A stretch of DNA of 64,000 nucleotides, taken from contig JAQGDQ010000887.1 in assembly GCA_030141605.1 (NCBI GenBank), forward strand, positions 19,571-83,570. Direction: 5' to 3'. Every line of letters starts with the position of its first letter. Within the stretch, counting starts at the first letter, position 1. A program made the position numbers and the translations under genes. The notes under the pieces are model-generated. The model was not told the origin of the DNA and did not search any database. It worked only from the letters and a program-made list of their open reading frames with translations. Positions 24,860 through 37,000 of this stretch are shown here, in pieces. Source of the stretch: Tubiluchus corallicola (taxonomy: Eukaryota; Priapulida; Priapulimorpha; Priapulimorphida; Tubiluchidae).

Positions 24860-25263
24860 ATTGTTTAGATTACATTTGGCATTATAGTTAAAAGTTTCAT
24901 GCCTTAATTTTTGAAAAATTTGTATGTTTAGATGGCTTATATACTTTCATCAGAGTTGTACTGCAAGAGGGTTTTGCAATGCAAATGTGAAACACTAGAT
25001 CTTAGAGTTTAGTACATAATATAGTGTTAGCTATGCTTATGTATTTAGTATTGGTTGACAAGGTTAATTAAGAGCATATTGGCAGCAGTATGTAATAGTG
25101 TGGATGGAGCTTTGTTAATAACCTTGTTATAGTTTCAAAATTTGTGCAATTGCAAGTTGCTTCTTAGTTTGTTTGAGGCAGTTAGAATGGTAACTGTAGC
25201 ATTGAGTAATTGTGCTTAACTTGTACAAATTGCCTTTTTAAGGTTTTTATAAGTTCGGGAGAA

Positions 25264-25425
25264 TATAAAGGCAATTAGTAGAACGGAGCTGATTTGTGCA
25301 ATGAGGAGACCTCGTGCAAAATGGCGTAATTTTATAACAAAGCAATTTCGTGACAAGATCCAATTTATGTCTTGGTTGCTTGCAAACAGTTGTCTTTTGT
25401 CTTTTTTTAATAAAGAACCATAACA
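25264..25425 (+). repeat. gypsy 3' LTR
   Basis: 162 bases, begins TATAAAGG (a G-to-A change from the TGT of the 5' copy) and ends CATAACA. The purine-rich GGGAGAA just before it fits a polypurine tract. Confidence 0.85.
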
Positions 25426-25489
25426 CTTCTTGCCTTTCGTCTTACTAGTTACTGACTATATGAACTTCTTAATCAAGAGATTATGAGCC

Positions 25490-26560
25490 TCGAAGTTATT
25501 ACAGGTAAACATACATTTTATATCCGTGTAGTTTACAGATCGCCAACATACCAAATATTGATTTTATAGAACCATTCATCGATGACGTTCAATTGTCGCA
25601 TGATAGTATATTACAAAAATTGCCTGCATATTTTGACAACTACTCGTTTATGTTCGTAGGCGATTTTAATGCAACATGTAGTAAATGGTTTTCTAACGGC
25701 GGTGATGATGTCGCTGGAAATACATAAAACATATATACTATTTGAATTTAACGGACCGTTCTTGTGCCTTACTAGCTCTTGTTATAACAGATTTTACAGG
25801 TTTTTACAATGCTTGACGTTGGCCCAATAGGTAACTGCGATCACTGTCCTGCTCTATGCCGTACGTCATTAAGGGCAGTTTTACCTACTGCTTTCCATAG
25901 AAATTTTTTATTATGCTGACGCCAAGTAGGCGTCTTAAAAATGTCATAAATAACGCTGATTGGGATCTTCTAAGCTTACTGCCAAACGTTAATGAAAGTT
26001 CCGAATATCTTCAAAACAAGTTACTGACGTTGATATATAGATGCTTATACTAATAAGAATTATGTAGGCATACTGACACTATTTTGATAAACATAAATAT
26101 CTCTGCCAACTTCTAGGTTTAAATATTTCTAAAGCATCTGGAAACCATTGCACAACGAATTAATTCTGAAAGAGATACCAAGCTTCCTTATCTGATTCTC
26201 TATGTAGTCTGTATAATAGAGCTATTTAAATATCAACCTTTCAACTTGGAAGAGAGCTAATGTATGTCAGATAGTGAAAAAAGATGATGACCGTCAGCTA
26301 AAAATAACTATAGACCAGTCTCACCTCTTCCATGTTTGTCCAAAGTTCTAGAGATAAGTGTACAAACATTTAAACTGTTACCTGTTTATTGTTAGCGGTT
26401 TACTCACTTTTAGAAATTATGCATTTAAATCCAACGATTGCACAGGCTTTCAGCTTCTTTTTTCGTACATAAGATCTACCAACCATTGGGTACCGGTTAT
26501 AACGTTCTGGCTGTCTTCCTAGACATTTCAAAAACTTCGTTTCTAAAACCGAGGTTTCTA
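25490..26560 (+). mobile_element. decayed LINE (endonuclease and RT remnants)
   Basis: Fragments of a non-LTR retrotransposon occur in order on the plus strand. YRSP comes first, and an endonuclease box FVGDFNATCSKWF follows at about 25650-25695. NNYRPVSPLPCLSKVLE, the start of the RT domain, is at about 26285-26350. VLAVFLDISKTSF, the FLDxxKAFD RT motif, is at about 26507-26540. Many stops and frame changes. The motifs fit the CR1/L2/jockey group, but I cannot fix the clade. Confidence 0.75.
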
Positions 26561-26699
26561 AAACAGTTTGTGACTGTAACCAAAAAAGCTTAAAAAATAA
26601 AAACATGTTTATAAAAAAACTATCACCCAAGTTACAAAGCCGTTTCAAAATGATTTGAAGAAGACATGTTGAAAATGTTTTGGGATGCCGTGTGAACAC

Positions 26700-28790
26700 T
26701 CAGCATTTGCCGTCTGAAAAGGATATAAGTCAGTTAGTTGGTTGTTTAGTTATTTATTTATTTAGTTAGCTTGTTAGTTAGTTTGTTGTTTGTTACTTAG
26801 TTATAGGAAAATACGGGACTTTTTGGAAGTGACGCAGACTCTCCACTAGTAACCATCACTATTATTTGTTTCTCTAACCCTGGTTAAATCAATAGTATGC
26901 GTAATATGGTATAAAATTAAAAATGTCAATTAAGATGAGATTGTATGCGACTGATGGGGAAGGGATGGGATGGTAGCGAGCCAGGCGGGAAAACAGAAGA
27001 CGAAATACCCCATAACTTTGCCTCTAAATAGAGAAATTTTAATAATTCATCTGCTGACCAGTTGCTAGGCAATATAATATTAATTCAGCAAGTATTAACA
27101 TATTTAACCTCAACTGTTAATTGCGACTGTAATAGTCGAAAAAATTATTTTATGTTGTTAAAAAAATGTTAAAATCCAATTGCAATAATTTTAAAAGCTA
27201 ACAATAATGCTTTTTTGTGGGGTTTGGGTTTGGCTAACATCTTTGCTAAAACAATTTTGTTTGCGGCAATTTTGCTTACTTGTTTAAACGAATTTTGCAT
27301 TTTATAGTGCATAATTAACAAATAAAACAAAGAAATATGTACATGCCAATCATGCTATGATATTAATAATTTTATGTAGAAAAATCTGTTTGCATTATTG
27401 GGCTGCATAAAATTTATTTTAAATTAAGCAATTTGTGAGAATGAAGCAGCACCTGGAGTCATATTCGCATTATACATACAGCACACAGAAAATGTTAATA
27501 ATTCAAAAAACAGCAAATTAAAATAATGAAGAAAAATACACAAATGAACAAACTGGTAACAGAGCCTGAGAGATAAACTCTATACAAGGTCTTTGAAAGT
27601 CATTTTTGTCATTGACTTGATAAACTTAATGTTACAAATTCGACAAGGAAAAATTATAACACTTGTGCTTAAGTTTATAAAAGCAACAAAATCCAATAAA
27701 ATCTACGTTTGCTTTTAATTTTGGGGGTATAAAGTCTGGCGCAGTATCTTGACTACACTGGTACAGCAGGAAAGATTCAGAAGAGTAGGCCTGTATTTTT
27801 CCTAATATTGGACAATACCAATTATAAGTATCTGTGAATTGTATACAAGTTTTATAGCAGGTTCTATGGAAAACAGCGCTATGGAAAAGTTTGTTGAAAT
27901 TCTGTTTACTTAAGCATTTTTTTATGTTCTTGTATCTTAGTAATGCAAGTTTTTATTTTAGCTGGTATCAAGTGTTCCGTAAGTTGTCTGCTCCTTGGTC
28001 GACGGAGAAATAGAATGCAGAACCTAGTGATAACTGCTGCTTGGAGTGGAAAAATAAAGAAACTGCAATACAGCTGTAATTTTCAAACATATTTGTAAAT
28101 ACAATTTATCTATTTTGCTTAGTAAAGTTATATGGAACAGCTACAGTATACACGTGAAATCACACATTCATTTTGTCAATTACAATGCTAGTTATGACTA
28201 AATGACCTATAACTGTATAATCGCTACATAATTATAAAAAGATGACCAAGTTTAAATAAATGAAGTACAACATACATCAAGAAAAGCCAAAGGAATACTA
28301 AAAAACTAATTCAAAATGTTAGTTTTGGAATATTCATTAAGTCTGATTGATAAAGTAAACAGTAATTTTTAGCTAACATTAAATAAGTTTACAAGTTGTG
28401 CACTTTATTGAATTTACATAATAAGAAAAGGCAAAATTATACATGCAAAATTCCAAAAAGCCTATACTACATGATTTTGTTGTTTTGTTGCAATGATCAT
28501 GCAACTGTCAATTCTACATATTTTATCACTACAAATTCTAGTTCCTGAATAAACCTCAAGAGACTTAAGGTCTCTTATACATGTATAAATACTGTTATGA
28601 AACATAACGGTGCACACAAATGATGCTTGCTTCTCTAACCTCTGACAGCTTCCAATTTCAATAAAATGATTTTTGCAAAGCATAATTTTTCAAAATGGGC
28701 AAACACGAGATGCACATTGTACAGAAGAGAAGAACAAGTGGTATACGATTCTATTACACTACAGTTTTTGAACTGAAAACCTGTAACGAA
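26700..28790. other. non-coding AT-rich stretch
   Basis: No exon, RNA gene or named repeat recognised. A TTAGT/TTTA-rich simple stretch lies at about 26730-26810. Confidence 0.4.
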
Positions 28791-28805
28791 GATCATCATC
28801 TATCA

Positions 28806-29006
28806 TCATTGATGGACTACAGTTGTCGTCTTTTTCTTCTCTGCGCAGCAACAGTAAATCCACACAATTATCCATGGAAAGAAGAATATAGAGATGATGC
28901 AGTGCAGGCAGTGGTTGACTCCAGACTTCTGAGTAGTAATCACAGTCGTTTTTGGTTGTTGTACTGGTTGAGCCACAACAACTGTAGTCGGCTGAGGTTG
29001 CGCCAT
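28806..29006 (-). CDS. small Cys-rich membrane protein, paralog 2
   Basis: A 66-residue protein starts at ATG: a Gln/Pro/Thr/Val-rich N-terminus, TTVITTQKSGVNHCLHC, one hydrophobic segment (IISIFFFPWIIVWIY), a CCC cluster and a Lys/Thr/Val tail. About two thirds of residues match the gene at 10681-10893, best around the Cys-flanked membrane segment. An acceptor (GCATTTTCAG) lies at 29033-29032, leaving 25 bases of 5' UTR before the ATG. A 5' non-coding exon ending near 29627 is proposed, giving an intron of about 595 bases. A small membrane adaptor is possible, but I recognise no named family. The long plus-strand frame over it is a shadow. Confidence 0.7.
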   Translation of the reverse strand: MAQPQPTTVVVAQPVQQPKTTVITTQKSGVNHCLHCIISIFFFPWIIVWIYCCCAEKKKTTTVVHQ

Positions 29007-29429
29007 GTCAGACTTTTATTAGACTTGTTAACTGAAAATGCAAAAGAAATTTTTCAGCGGAACAAACTCAAAACAACATTAAGCAAAAACAACGGAACAT
29101 TTAAAAACATTAATTCGAAAGCTTGATTTGACAAGGCTATATAGGATGCAAGTCCAATGTCATGTGTAGCCACAAGAAACACAAGCCTACTCAATTCTTT
29201 ATGATTACAGCCGGCCTACAAGTCGTATTTTTTGCCCATAATCTTCGCTTATATAATATTTTATTTCTCATTCCCTCGTTGTCTTCACTTACATAGCAAT
29301 GTATACGCACCCATAGCCAACAATTAGCCTTGTCCAAAACAGAAATTTCTAGGTCATTAAAATCCGTTTTCCAGGGGCTGAATCACTGATTAATGGGGTA
29401 TGTTTATTAGTGTTAGCACGTACTTCTGT

Positions 29430-29700
29430 CAGTTTCTATACACTAACATCTAGCGCGCCCGAGCAGAATTTACACTTGTTATAAACATACAACATCCATA
29501 CTCCATAGTGCTGTTTCCACAACTTTACGAAATGACATATTAATCTAGCTCTCTCCAGTGACTGAGAATCAAATAAGCACATCAGGCAGTTGAAAAGAAC
29601 ACATAATACAGGCTGCGCTTACTCGCCTTTTTGTGCACTTTTTAAATCCCCGTCGATGCATCTAGCACACCCTTATATACACAGTTTACAGCTTTATTGG
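29430..29700 (-). promoter_or_regulatory. proposed promoter/5' exon of small membrane gene 2
   Basis: This stretch aligns with 20775-20940 upstream of paralog 1. On the minus strand a TATA-like TATATAAGG (29679-29671) precedes a putative short exon. At the position of paralog 1's GTGAGT donor, this copy reads AAAAAG then GCGAGT (29626-29621), compatible with a GC-AG intron. Transcript evidence would be needed to fix the start. Confidence 0.4.
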
Positions 29701-31690
29701 TAACAATTAGATTACAGTGTAACTGACCTGGATAAATTGTGTAGCTTATTCCAAGATTCCGAGTTTGCGAATGCAGTGTGGAAAAACGACTGGGTCCACA
29801 AGCAGTTATCTTCATTCATGTAATACAATGCAAGTCTAATTAAATGCGTTTCTTAAATCCACAATTACACTCAGGCCACTCATGAAATCTAACTAATGAG
29901 TAACTATAAATTAGAGCATGCAAAACGCCACATATACACACACTTGTTCATAGATGTTCCACATCGTTGATTAATTAGTCACGCACTCAAACTGCAGGAA
30001 GTTTTTGGAAATACGCGAGAAGCAGCTAAGTTGTATTATGCTATTGAAGAACATAACAATCCTCACATAACGAACATTTCACTCTTTAAAAATTGCGATC
30101 GATATAAATTATGTAAGCAATCAAGATCGCAGACACATTTTTCCTTACAAAACCGGTATTTCGCCAATTAGGTATACTGAGCAGCACTATATAGTATCAT
30201 TGAGCAAATGCTGGTCGTACCACAGATAATCCTACTGTAGCACACTAGGCGTAGCCGTTTCGTCATATTAAAGTCAAAGCACAGCATTTATTGCATGCAC
30301 CCACGTGCCATAAGTGCTTTTTGGAATTTCACTGCAATATAAGAAAATTTTGACAACTTACCTATTCATCAAAAGCCTCCCTGCATTAAGAATTTCTGTA
30401 CAAAAGCAAAGAGAACTCTCTCACATACAGAACGTTAACCAGGAACACTAGCTCTAGCCGCCTTACACTCTCACGTTCACAGCAGAAATCGAGTTTACCT
30501 GATTCGTCACGTGACTGTTAAAGAAATAGAGGCATTTCTCGTTTGTTTGAACAGTCAGTTAAATGTACAGTGACCGAAAGCGCGGTTCTATATTGTACAT
30601 TATTTAGTTGACCATAATATTGCTGTCTATTTAGTGCAGTGTTGAAATAGTTTAACGACACAAACATGTACAACAGGCCTACCTTAGACGTCTTGCAATC
30701 ATAGAAACCTTCCTTGCAGCCTGCAAGGCCTATAATTTGTATATCAGTACGTAAATCGATTGGTGGCTTTTATTCCAAGTTATTATTCTACAGAAAACAA
30801 ACTTTAACTATTCATTACCTGACACTTTGTTCAGTTGCAGGAGCTTACTCTCTTACTCTCCTCGGGGCTGATTTGTATAATTTTCAAACCGTACCTGTTT
30901 TTATTATCGTCATGTATATAGTTGTAATGTTTTGTGATGCAAATTAGCCAAATAAAAAAATTATTGAATTGAATGGAATACCTACGACTGTGCGACTAAT
31001 CAGCTATTAAATCAGAATTTTGAACAACTGGCTTTAAAGCTAGCATTCAGCTGCTTGACTTTTTTATATACTTCAGCACACTACAAGCCGGAATGAGCTT
31101 GAGGCAAGATCATTTCCTGGCTTATTATCAAGGAAACCCTCGTCTAACAAGCTGTAAATTTGTATTATATAATTATATGTACTATTTATTTGCTATTTGA
31201 TATCATTTGCAATAGGTGTATTAGCTTTATATTGAAATGTCGCTTGTATTGGTATTTATTTTCAAAACCAATTTTCAAAACTATTTGTGAATTTTATCTG
31301 GTTATACATAATTATTATACTTGTATAATAACGGCAATAAGCAATTTTACATATGATATGATATGTAATTACATAAAATGCAATTGCACTGTAAGGGGTT
31401 CAAACAAGCATTTCTAACTTTATTTTTTACAGTATTCAACAGGAAGGATAAAAGTTTGCACAGTACTAAAAGTCCTTTGTGAATGCCATTACTTTTACTT
31501 TCTTTAGAACGTATTGTCTTTTCACTGTTCTACCTGCTAATCTGATAATCCTTTATAATTTTTTATTCTTCTTACAAAAAGCGACTGCTTTAGAAACTGC
31601 AGTAATGTGGTTTTCTGTAAATTCTAACGTGATTTTATTTCACTTAAAAATAAACTTAAAACGTTTTCTTTAAGAAAATATGGCGATCAT
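29701..31690. other. non-coding stretch
   Basis: No gene recognised. Frames at 30714-31673 are AT-driven and hydrophobic by composition, with no splice context or family motif. Confidence 0.35.
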
Positions 31691-31694
31691 TTTT

Positions 31695-31835
31695 ACCTGG
31701 GTTACTTGGGTCAGAGTTCAGACTCGCACCCATATGACCCCCCGGAAAATGGTGACCAAAGTGATCCACGACCCATGACAACGGACGCACTTACAACTCT
31801 GTCAATTGCTCTATAGTTCAGTCGACTAATGACAA
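31695..31835 (-). repeat. tRNA-derived SINE-like sequence
   Basis: On the minus strand TATAGAGCAATTGACAGAGT resembles a tRNA A box. About 30 bases on, GTCATGGGTCGTGGATCA resembles a damaged B box. A GC-richer body follows (GGGTGCGAGTCTGAACTCTG). The composition stands out from its AT-rich flanks. A tRNA-type SINE is the best reading. Confidence 0.35.
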
Positions 31836-32965
31836 TTATTATACTATTACAGCAGCATAAATTTTGCAACTAAAATTGTATAATTAACATTATAAGTTTA
31901 TATTGGAATTAATATCGCGTTGCTTTTCTTTTGAAGTGCTCTTTACATTGCATTGTTCGTTAGCATACTGGAAATCCTGTACATGTAGCACCTGTCTGCA
32001 TCAGAACCTGTTTGGCGTTTGGTGCCTACTCTACGCAGGGCATAGTGCACCGAAAACGCGCACGCCAAAACGTAGGCAGTTCCTATAATAATTAATAATA
32101 ATTTAATAATTAACTTTAATTATTAATTGAGTGTACTTGATAGAATATGAAATTTATGGATGCTGCATAGTAATCTTATAAGTTATAAGTCTTATTAAAC
32201 AACTGCATGATATTCTATAACAGCAATTTTTGTAGACATTTATTCAAATCGCCATTTCTCGGTTACGCTGCAAAGCGATACATTTAAAACAAAATAAAGT
32301 AATAACAAAATCTGATAAATTAACAATGCAAATAAAAAAACCGGCTTTAGGCTATAAAATTTTACAAAACATGAAGAAATAAGTTTCTGGATCAGTTTAA
32401 GCCAGTTTACTTCTATCGTCTTATTCTATTGTTTTTAATTAATACATTCTTGGCACAAAGCTGTAGAACAATGCCCATCTTTTGTTAGTAGATGAATGAG
32501 TGACTTCTTCTGGGCTACTAATTTCACTACAGCGACTCTGCCTTTGGCTATTTCTCTCTATGTGCGACACATCCAAGCGTGCCTTAGTCTCGGACGGACC
32601 GACGGTTAAGTTATTCATCTTAGAAGAATAACTTTAATAATGAGAAAGATTCATGTTCTACCGCAACCATTCAACTTTAGTGTAGTCTGCACTGGTGAGT
32701 GCTGGATTCCAGCTTACAGTGTATCGAACTACATAGAAAACAATCGTGAGTCTATCTGACTATGGGCGTTTCATTACTTAGTATTTTACTAGTTGCATTA
32801 TCTTATCGTGTAAGACAAATTGAACTTGAGCTGAAAAGAACTGTAGCATGGAACTTCGATACTAAAACATGCAAGCTTGTAGCCTTGAAAAACACACAGG
32901 ACTACATTACAGCTATCCGATTTATAGGCCATATTAAATGACATCCTGATAAATTGACAGTCATC
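31836..32965. other. non-coding stretch, includes zinc-finger gene 3' side
   Basis: AT-rich DNA. The 3' UTR of the minus-strand zinc-finger gene must lie here; a minus-strand AATAAA is present near 32240. Nothing else recognised. Confidence 0.35.
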
Positions 32966-32969
32966 TTAT

Positions 32970-34003
32970 TCATTCATCAATATTTTTTAGCCATGGCTTT
33001 ACTTTGCTGTGCGTGGGTTTGTGCCTCTTCAAGTTACCTGAGTGAACAAATGTCTTATCGCACATGTCACATTTGTACGGTTTAATGCCAGTGTGAATGC
33101 GACTATGCGTTGTCAAACCGTCAATGCGACTAAACATCTTACTACAATAACTGCATTTGTAAGGCTTTTCTTTTGTGTGTGTTCTGGTATGCATATTCAG
33201 CGTTCCTGTGAATCGGAAAGTTTTTTCACACAAGTCACATTTGTAAGGTTTCTCGCCCGTATGTATTCTCATGTGCCTCGTCAAGTTACTGCGCTTCGTG
33301 AACGTCACTTGACATACGTCACACATATGCTGATCATATTTGCGCCGGCATTGGCGAACACGCTCTAGTTTTGTGACGTCACTGTCACACTGGGTCGTCA
33401 CGCGGTGAAGCACTTCGCTGTTGCACTGGACGGTTGTAGTCACGTGGTGGTAATTGGTGACATCACTGGCGGTGCTAATTTTCTCGGATGAACCCGTTTC
33501 TGCACAAGAGAGAAGAATCTCTTCCAAATAGGTTTCGGTCAGTGGACCTAGTTCAATCAGCGTTTGCTCCGCCTGAGTTTCGTCTCCAATAATGACGTTA
33601 TTCCAAACAAAATAATCCGTCATTGCAAATTTACTGGTAACATACTCAATCAAGCATCTGAAAGAAGATAAAAATAAATAAATGAAAGTTGACTATCCAC
33701 AAATTACTTTTTATCGCAAACGCCATTAGGCGAGTCGTTATCACATGCAGGCATTACTTCAGAAATAAGAGATTAACAACAACGTAATGCATCCCATTCG
33801 TTGTGATTAATTAACAATCTAATTTGTTGCAATTAATTTAATAATAAAAAAAATGCAACAACACATCAAATTTACCTATTGGTACTGCGTCGCACTATTC
33901 GAAAAGTAATAAACGTTCCTGTATTGTATTTAATTTCGCCAGCATTATTAGGTTTTACCGCGGAAACATGGTCTAATGCACATTTAAAGGAAACACAACG
34001 CAT
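32970..34003 (-). CDS. four-finger C2H2 zinc-finger protein, two exons
   Basis: The C-terminal half holds four tandem C2H2 fingers ([32 protein letters not shown]), joined by TGEKPY-, TKEKPY- and TGIKPY-type linkers. A sequence-specific DNA-binding nuclear protein is therefore likely. Exon 2 is 32970-33657 (acceptor TCTTCTTTCAG). I assign exon 1 to 33876-34003: it opens with ATG CGT TGT after an in-frame TAA and ends AATAG, then GTAAAT. The split codon joins exactly into exon 2. The product is 271 residues. The first 170 residues match no domain I know (no KRAB, BTB or ZAD cysteines). A start at the internal ATG (33623) is the alternative if exon 1 is wrong. The fingers are certain; the first exon is an inference. 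Confidence 0.85.
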
Positions 34004-34080
34004 TTAATGATAAGATAAATTGTATTCCAGCAAGCCCAAGCTTTTGTCAACAGCATTATCTGAATAGTGCTGTCCATTAC

Positions 34081-34090
34081 GCATGCGCAT
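34081..34090. promoter_or_regulatory. NRF-1-like GCATGCGCAT site
   Basis: GCATGCGCAT lies about 78 bases upstream of the zinc-finger ATG, in a locally CpG-richer patch. It fits one and a half arms of the NRF-1 palindrome (TGCGCATGCGCA). The same nonamer lies 108 bases upstream of the nicotinamidase ATG. Confidence 0.4.
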
Positions 34091-34099
34091 TAGACCATC

Positions 34100-37000
34100 A
34101 GCGGCGTGACAGCGCCTGGCAGGTGACAAAACCCTCTGACTCGATTTTCTTTCCAGGCAAATTTGTTTTCCTTGCTTTGTCAGCTGCCAAACTTGTTATG
34201 GGCATAGCAGACAGGAATCAGAAAAACAAGCCGATATGGGCCTTGTGCATGATTTGAGGTTAAAACCCATTAAATCGTTTCAGTTTAGCAATAATTATTA
34301 ACATTTGCACGCAAGACTCTAGGGCAATTCTGACTGTATAGTAATTAAGGATGACAAATTAGATTGCTTGCTTTATGACAGCCTTTTGCACGCAAAGAAA
34401 GTGCATTAATAACTGCCAACTAAGCGAACGCACAAAAATTAATAATGATTTTCCACCATATTTTTCGCCGCATTTTTGCCAAATTTGCTGAATTGTTCCT
34501 TGGAAATGCTGTTTTTATGTCGAAAGGCAATGAAGCGTTTTCGTTGACCATATGGCAAGTTGCCCATTTGATAGCGCCGCACGCACATTCGAATGCATAA
34601 CCCATTAGCAAACGCTGTTACACTTTGCGATAATTATTCTCGTTTCTGCAAGAGATGCCATATAATTGGTTTTGTCATTTATTGCCGAGAATATTTCTGA
34701 TGATGGCATCAATATTGATCACTGACCTGAGCACACTCGTGTTCATCGTTTTATTAATATTAATTAGATAAGCCACATTCTTGATTGGCTGACTATTGTA
34801 GACGGCACTATTTATCAACTGATTACTTAAATAATTATTATTATGGTTCTATAGCTGCAGAAATCCAAGCACACATATAATATGGAAAATCAGTGTAAGG
34901 AATGTAGATTCTCTACACAATACTCGTATGTATCAGCAGTTTTAGCAGTTCAATAACACAGAAGCACTTCTATCTTTTTAAATACAAAAACTGACTCAGT
35001 TTACAGAGTGTCGGTTAGATTAGATGAAGCAAATACACATTAGCAACTGAAGTAGAAAAATGTAATTTATAGGCATAAGTTCACAATATTGTCATACAGT
35101 CATTTATATATTGTACATTTTTACGACTTAAATTAAAAATACTTTACTGCAAACTCTAAAAGGCTGCAATGAAATAAACTAATCATAGTTGACAAACTTT
35201 CGTTAAAATTAGGAGAAAAACGCATGTAACTAGCATAAAAGTTTTGAACTCGTTTTTGGCAAGTTGAAAACTCGTGCCAGGTATCAATTAAGCTTGTTAA
35301 AATTTTTATCATTTGTTAAAATTGTTATCATGTTAAAAATTTTCAAGGCAATATGGCTGTTTTAGATCTAGTGACTATGGTTTGTTTCCTAACATTTACA
35401 AGGATAAGCAATAAGTTCTGCCCTATTTACTCTAGTTTCCTGCGAACATTCGTGTGGGTAATGCCGACCTGGCTCACCTGATCATCAATGATCAATGGCA
35501 ACTGACTTGCACTTCTACCCAGACTTTTGTCACATCCAGGTGTTTTTTCAGCCCCGAGGTAAAATCGGTAGGGCGAGTAGAAACGGCAAACGTCTGTGTG
35601 GCACGTGCCTACACTACAACCAAGAAACGACAACCAGACCTATCAACTTCTCCACAAAAGAGAAGCCTCGGTTGTCATGGCGCGACCAATGCGCTGTGAG
35701 AATAGCATTTGACAAATATTATTGCTGATTAATCATGCTGAATTCACGGCGGTGTGGCATTATTTTCCTTTTATTGATTTGCTTTTCCCTTAGCAAATAC
35801 ACATATGCAATGTGACTATGGTCACAAGCAAACATAGTGACTCATTAGACATCTGGATGCCGGATACATTCCATGTTTGCTTGCTGGAAAAGCTTGCTTT
35901 AAAATGAAGAAAATCAATTAGACAATTTACAAAAACTATGGTGATATGGTTACAAAGTTGCAGTTAGTTACAACACAAAAAATATTGGAGAAAAATGAAA
36001 ATCGCGTTCTGTGTCCAAAAAAACCTCGCGTCAAATTTAGGATTATTAGCGACCGCTTCAGACAAATGCTAGAGGGAAAATTACGATCAAAGTCTTTCAA
36101 AATTTCAAGACTAAAACTCCAGGCCACTTTATAACGCCTAAACGATTGGAACTTCTTTAGTGTAAAAATAAAATTAAACTTTTATGTTTGACCATTTCCT
36201 TTACAAATTAACATTATTCAAGATTTCAAATAAAATTTGAGCTACTAAAAATAATCACGTATGCATACATTGATGGCTGCGTTACACACCACAAACTTCG
36301 CATCGCAAACATACAGTCCAAGAACAGCATTATTTAACTAAATCGGTATCACAAAAAACTGTTTCCATTATCCGAGTCTTTCAGCCAAGTAGCTCAAACA
36401 ATCGGAAGTTAGTAATTATGGGATTTGACACGTACAAATTTATAATAACTGCAATATACACGCCCGAATGCTTAGTTTCGCCGTAAAGCGGTTTTTTTTG
36501 GTGCTTTGTTTCATGATTACTGCCAGGCATGTTGACTGCAGAATGTTATCATTGTTCTTTACGGGAAGTGTGTTTAAGTGTCAGGTGCATTTACCCTTTG
36601 TAATCAGTCCTTTGTTAGTGTAATCTCGCCACGGACGTGTGGTTGTCATGCTCCTCTATGTTACACCTGATTTATAGACCCACTCCTGACCCAAAGCCAC
36701 TTATTAAACTGGTACTTGTTGCAGTAACTGTATTTTGGCCAATAGATGGCGTCATCCAAATCTACGTGAACAAGTTTATTATGCACTTGTACAATTTATT
36801 TTAATATAACTTAACAATTTTGTAATTAAAGTGTTAAATTCGTTAACGTCCACATTGTCAAATGTTAAACACGTTTTTGGTACACTGTAATAAGCCTATA
36901 TTATAAATATATGCTGTTGCCAAAATCCCATTCAGTGTTTACATTAGAAATCTTATTAGATCTGTTATCTCATGTTTACTTGGCCAGTGGCCAAACTATA

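Larger units (their letters stand above)
21932..25425 (+). mobile_element. Ty3/gypsy LTR retrotransposon, internally deleted
   Basis: LTRs at 21932-22094 and 25264-25425 are flanked by a 4-bp duplication CTTC (21928-21931 and 25426-25429). The interior (3.17 kb) keeps gag with CCHC knuckles, protease and the first part of RT, then jumps near 24285 to the C-terminal integrase/chromodomain-like region. The RT active site, RNase H and integrase catalytic core are missing. Stops at 22505 and 23163 and frame changes break what is left. The LTRs differ by only about two substitutions and one indel, so the defective copy seems to have moved using enzymes from elsewhere. Confidence 0.9.

Noticed and set aside
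28695-29126. 143-codon plus-strand frame
   Set aside because: It overlaps the small membrane gene in antisense. The minus-strand frame is conserved in its paralog at 10681, and the plus-strand one is not.
35427-35728. GC-richer island with open frames on both strands
   Set aside because: Neither translation resembles a known protein and no exon borders or paralog were seen; left as non-coding.
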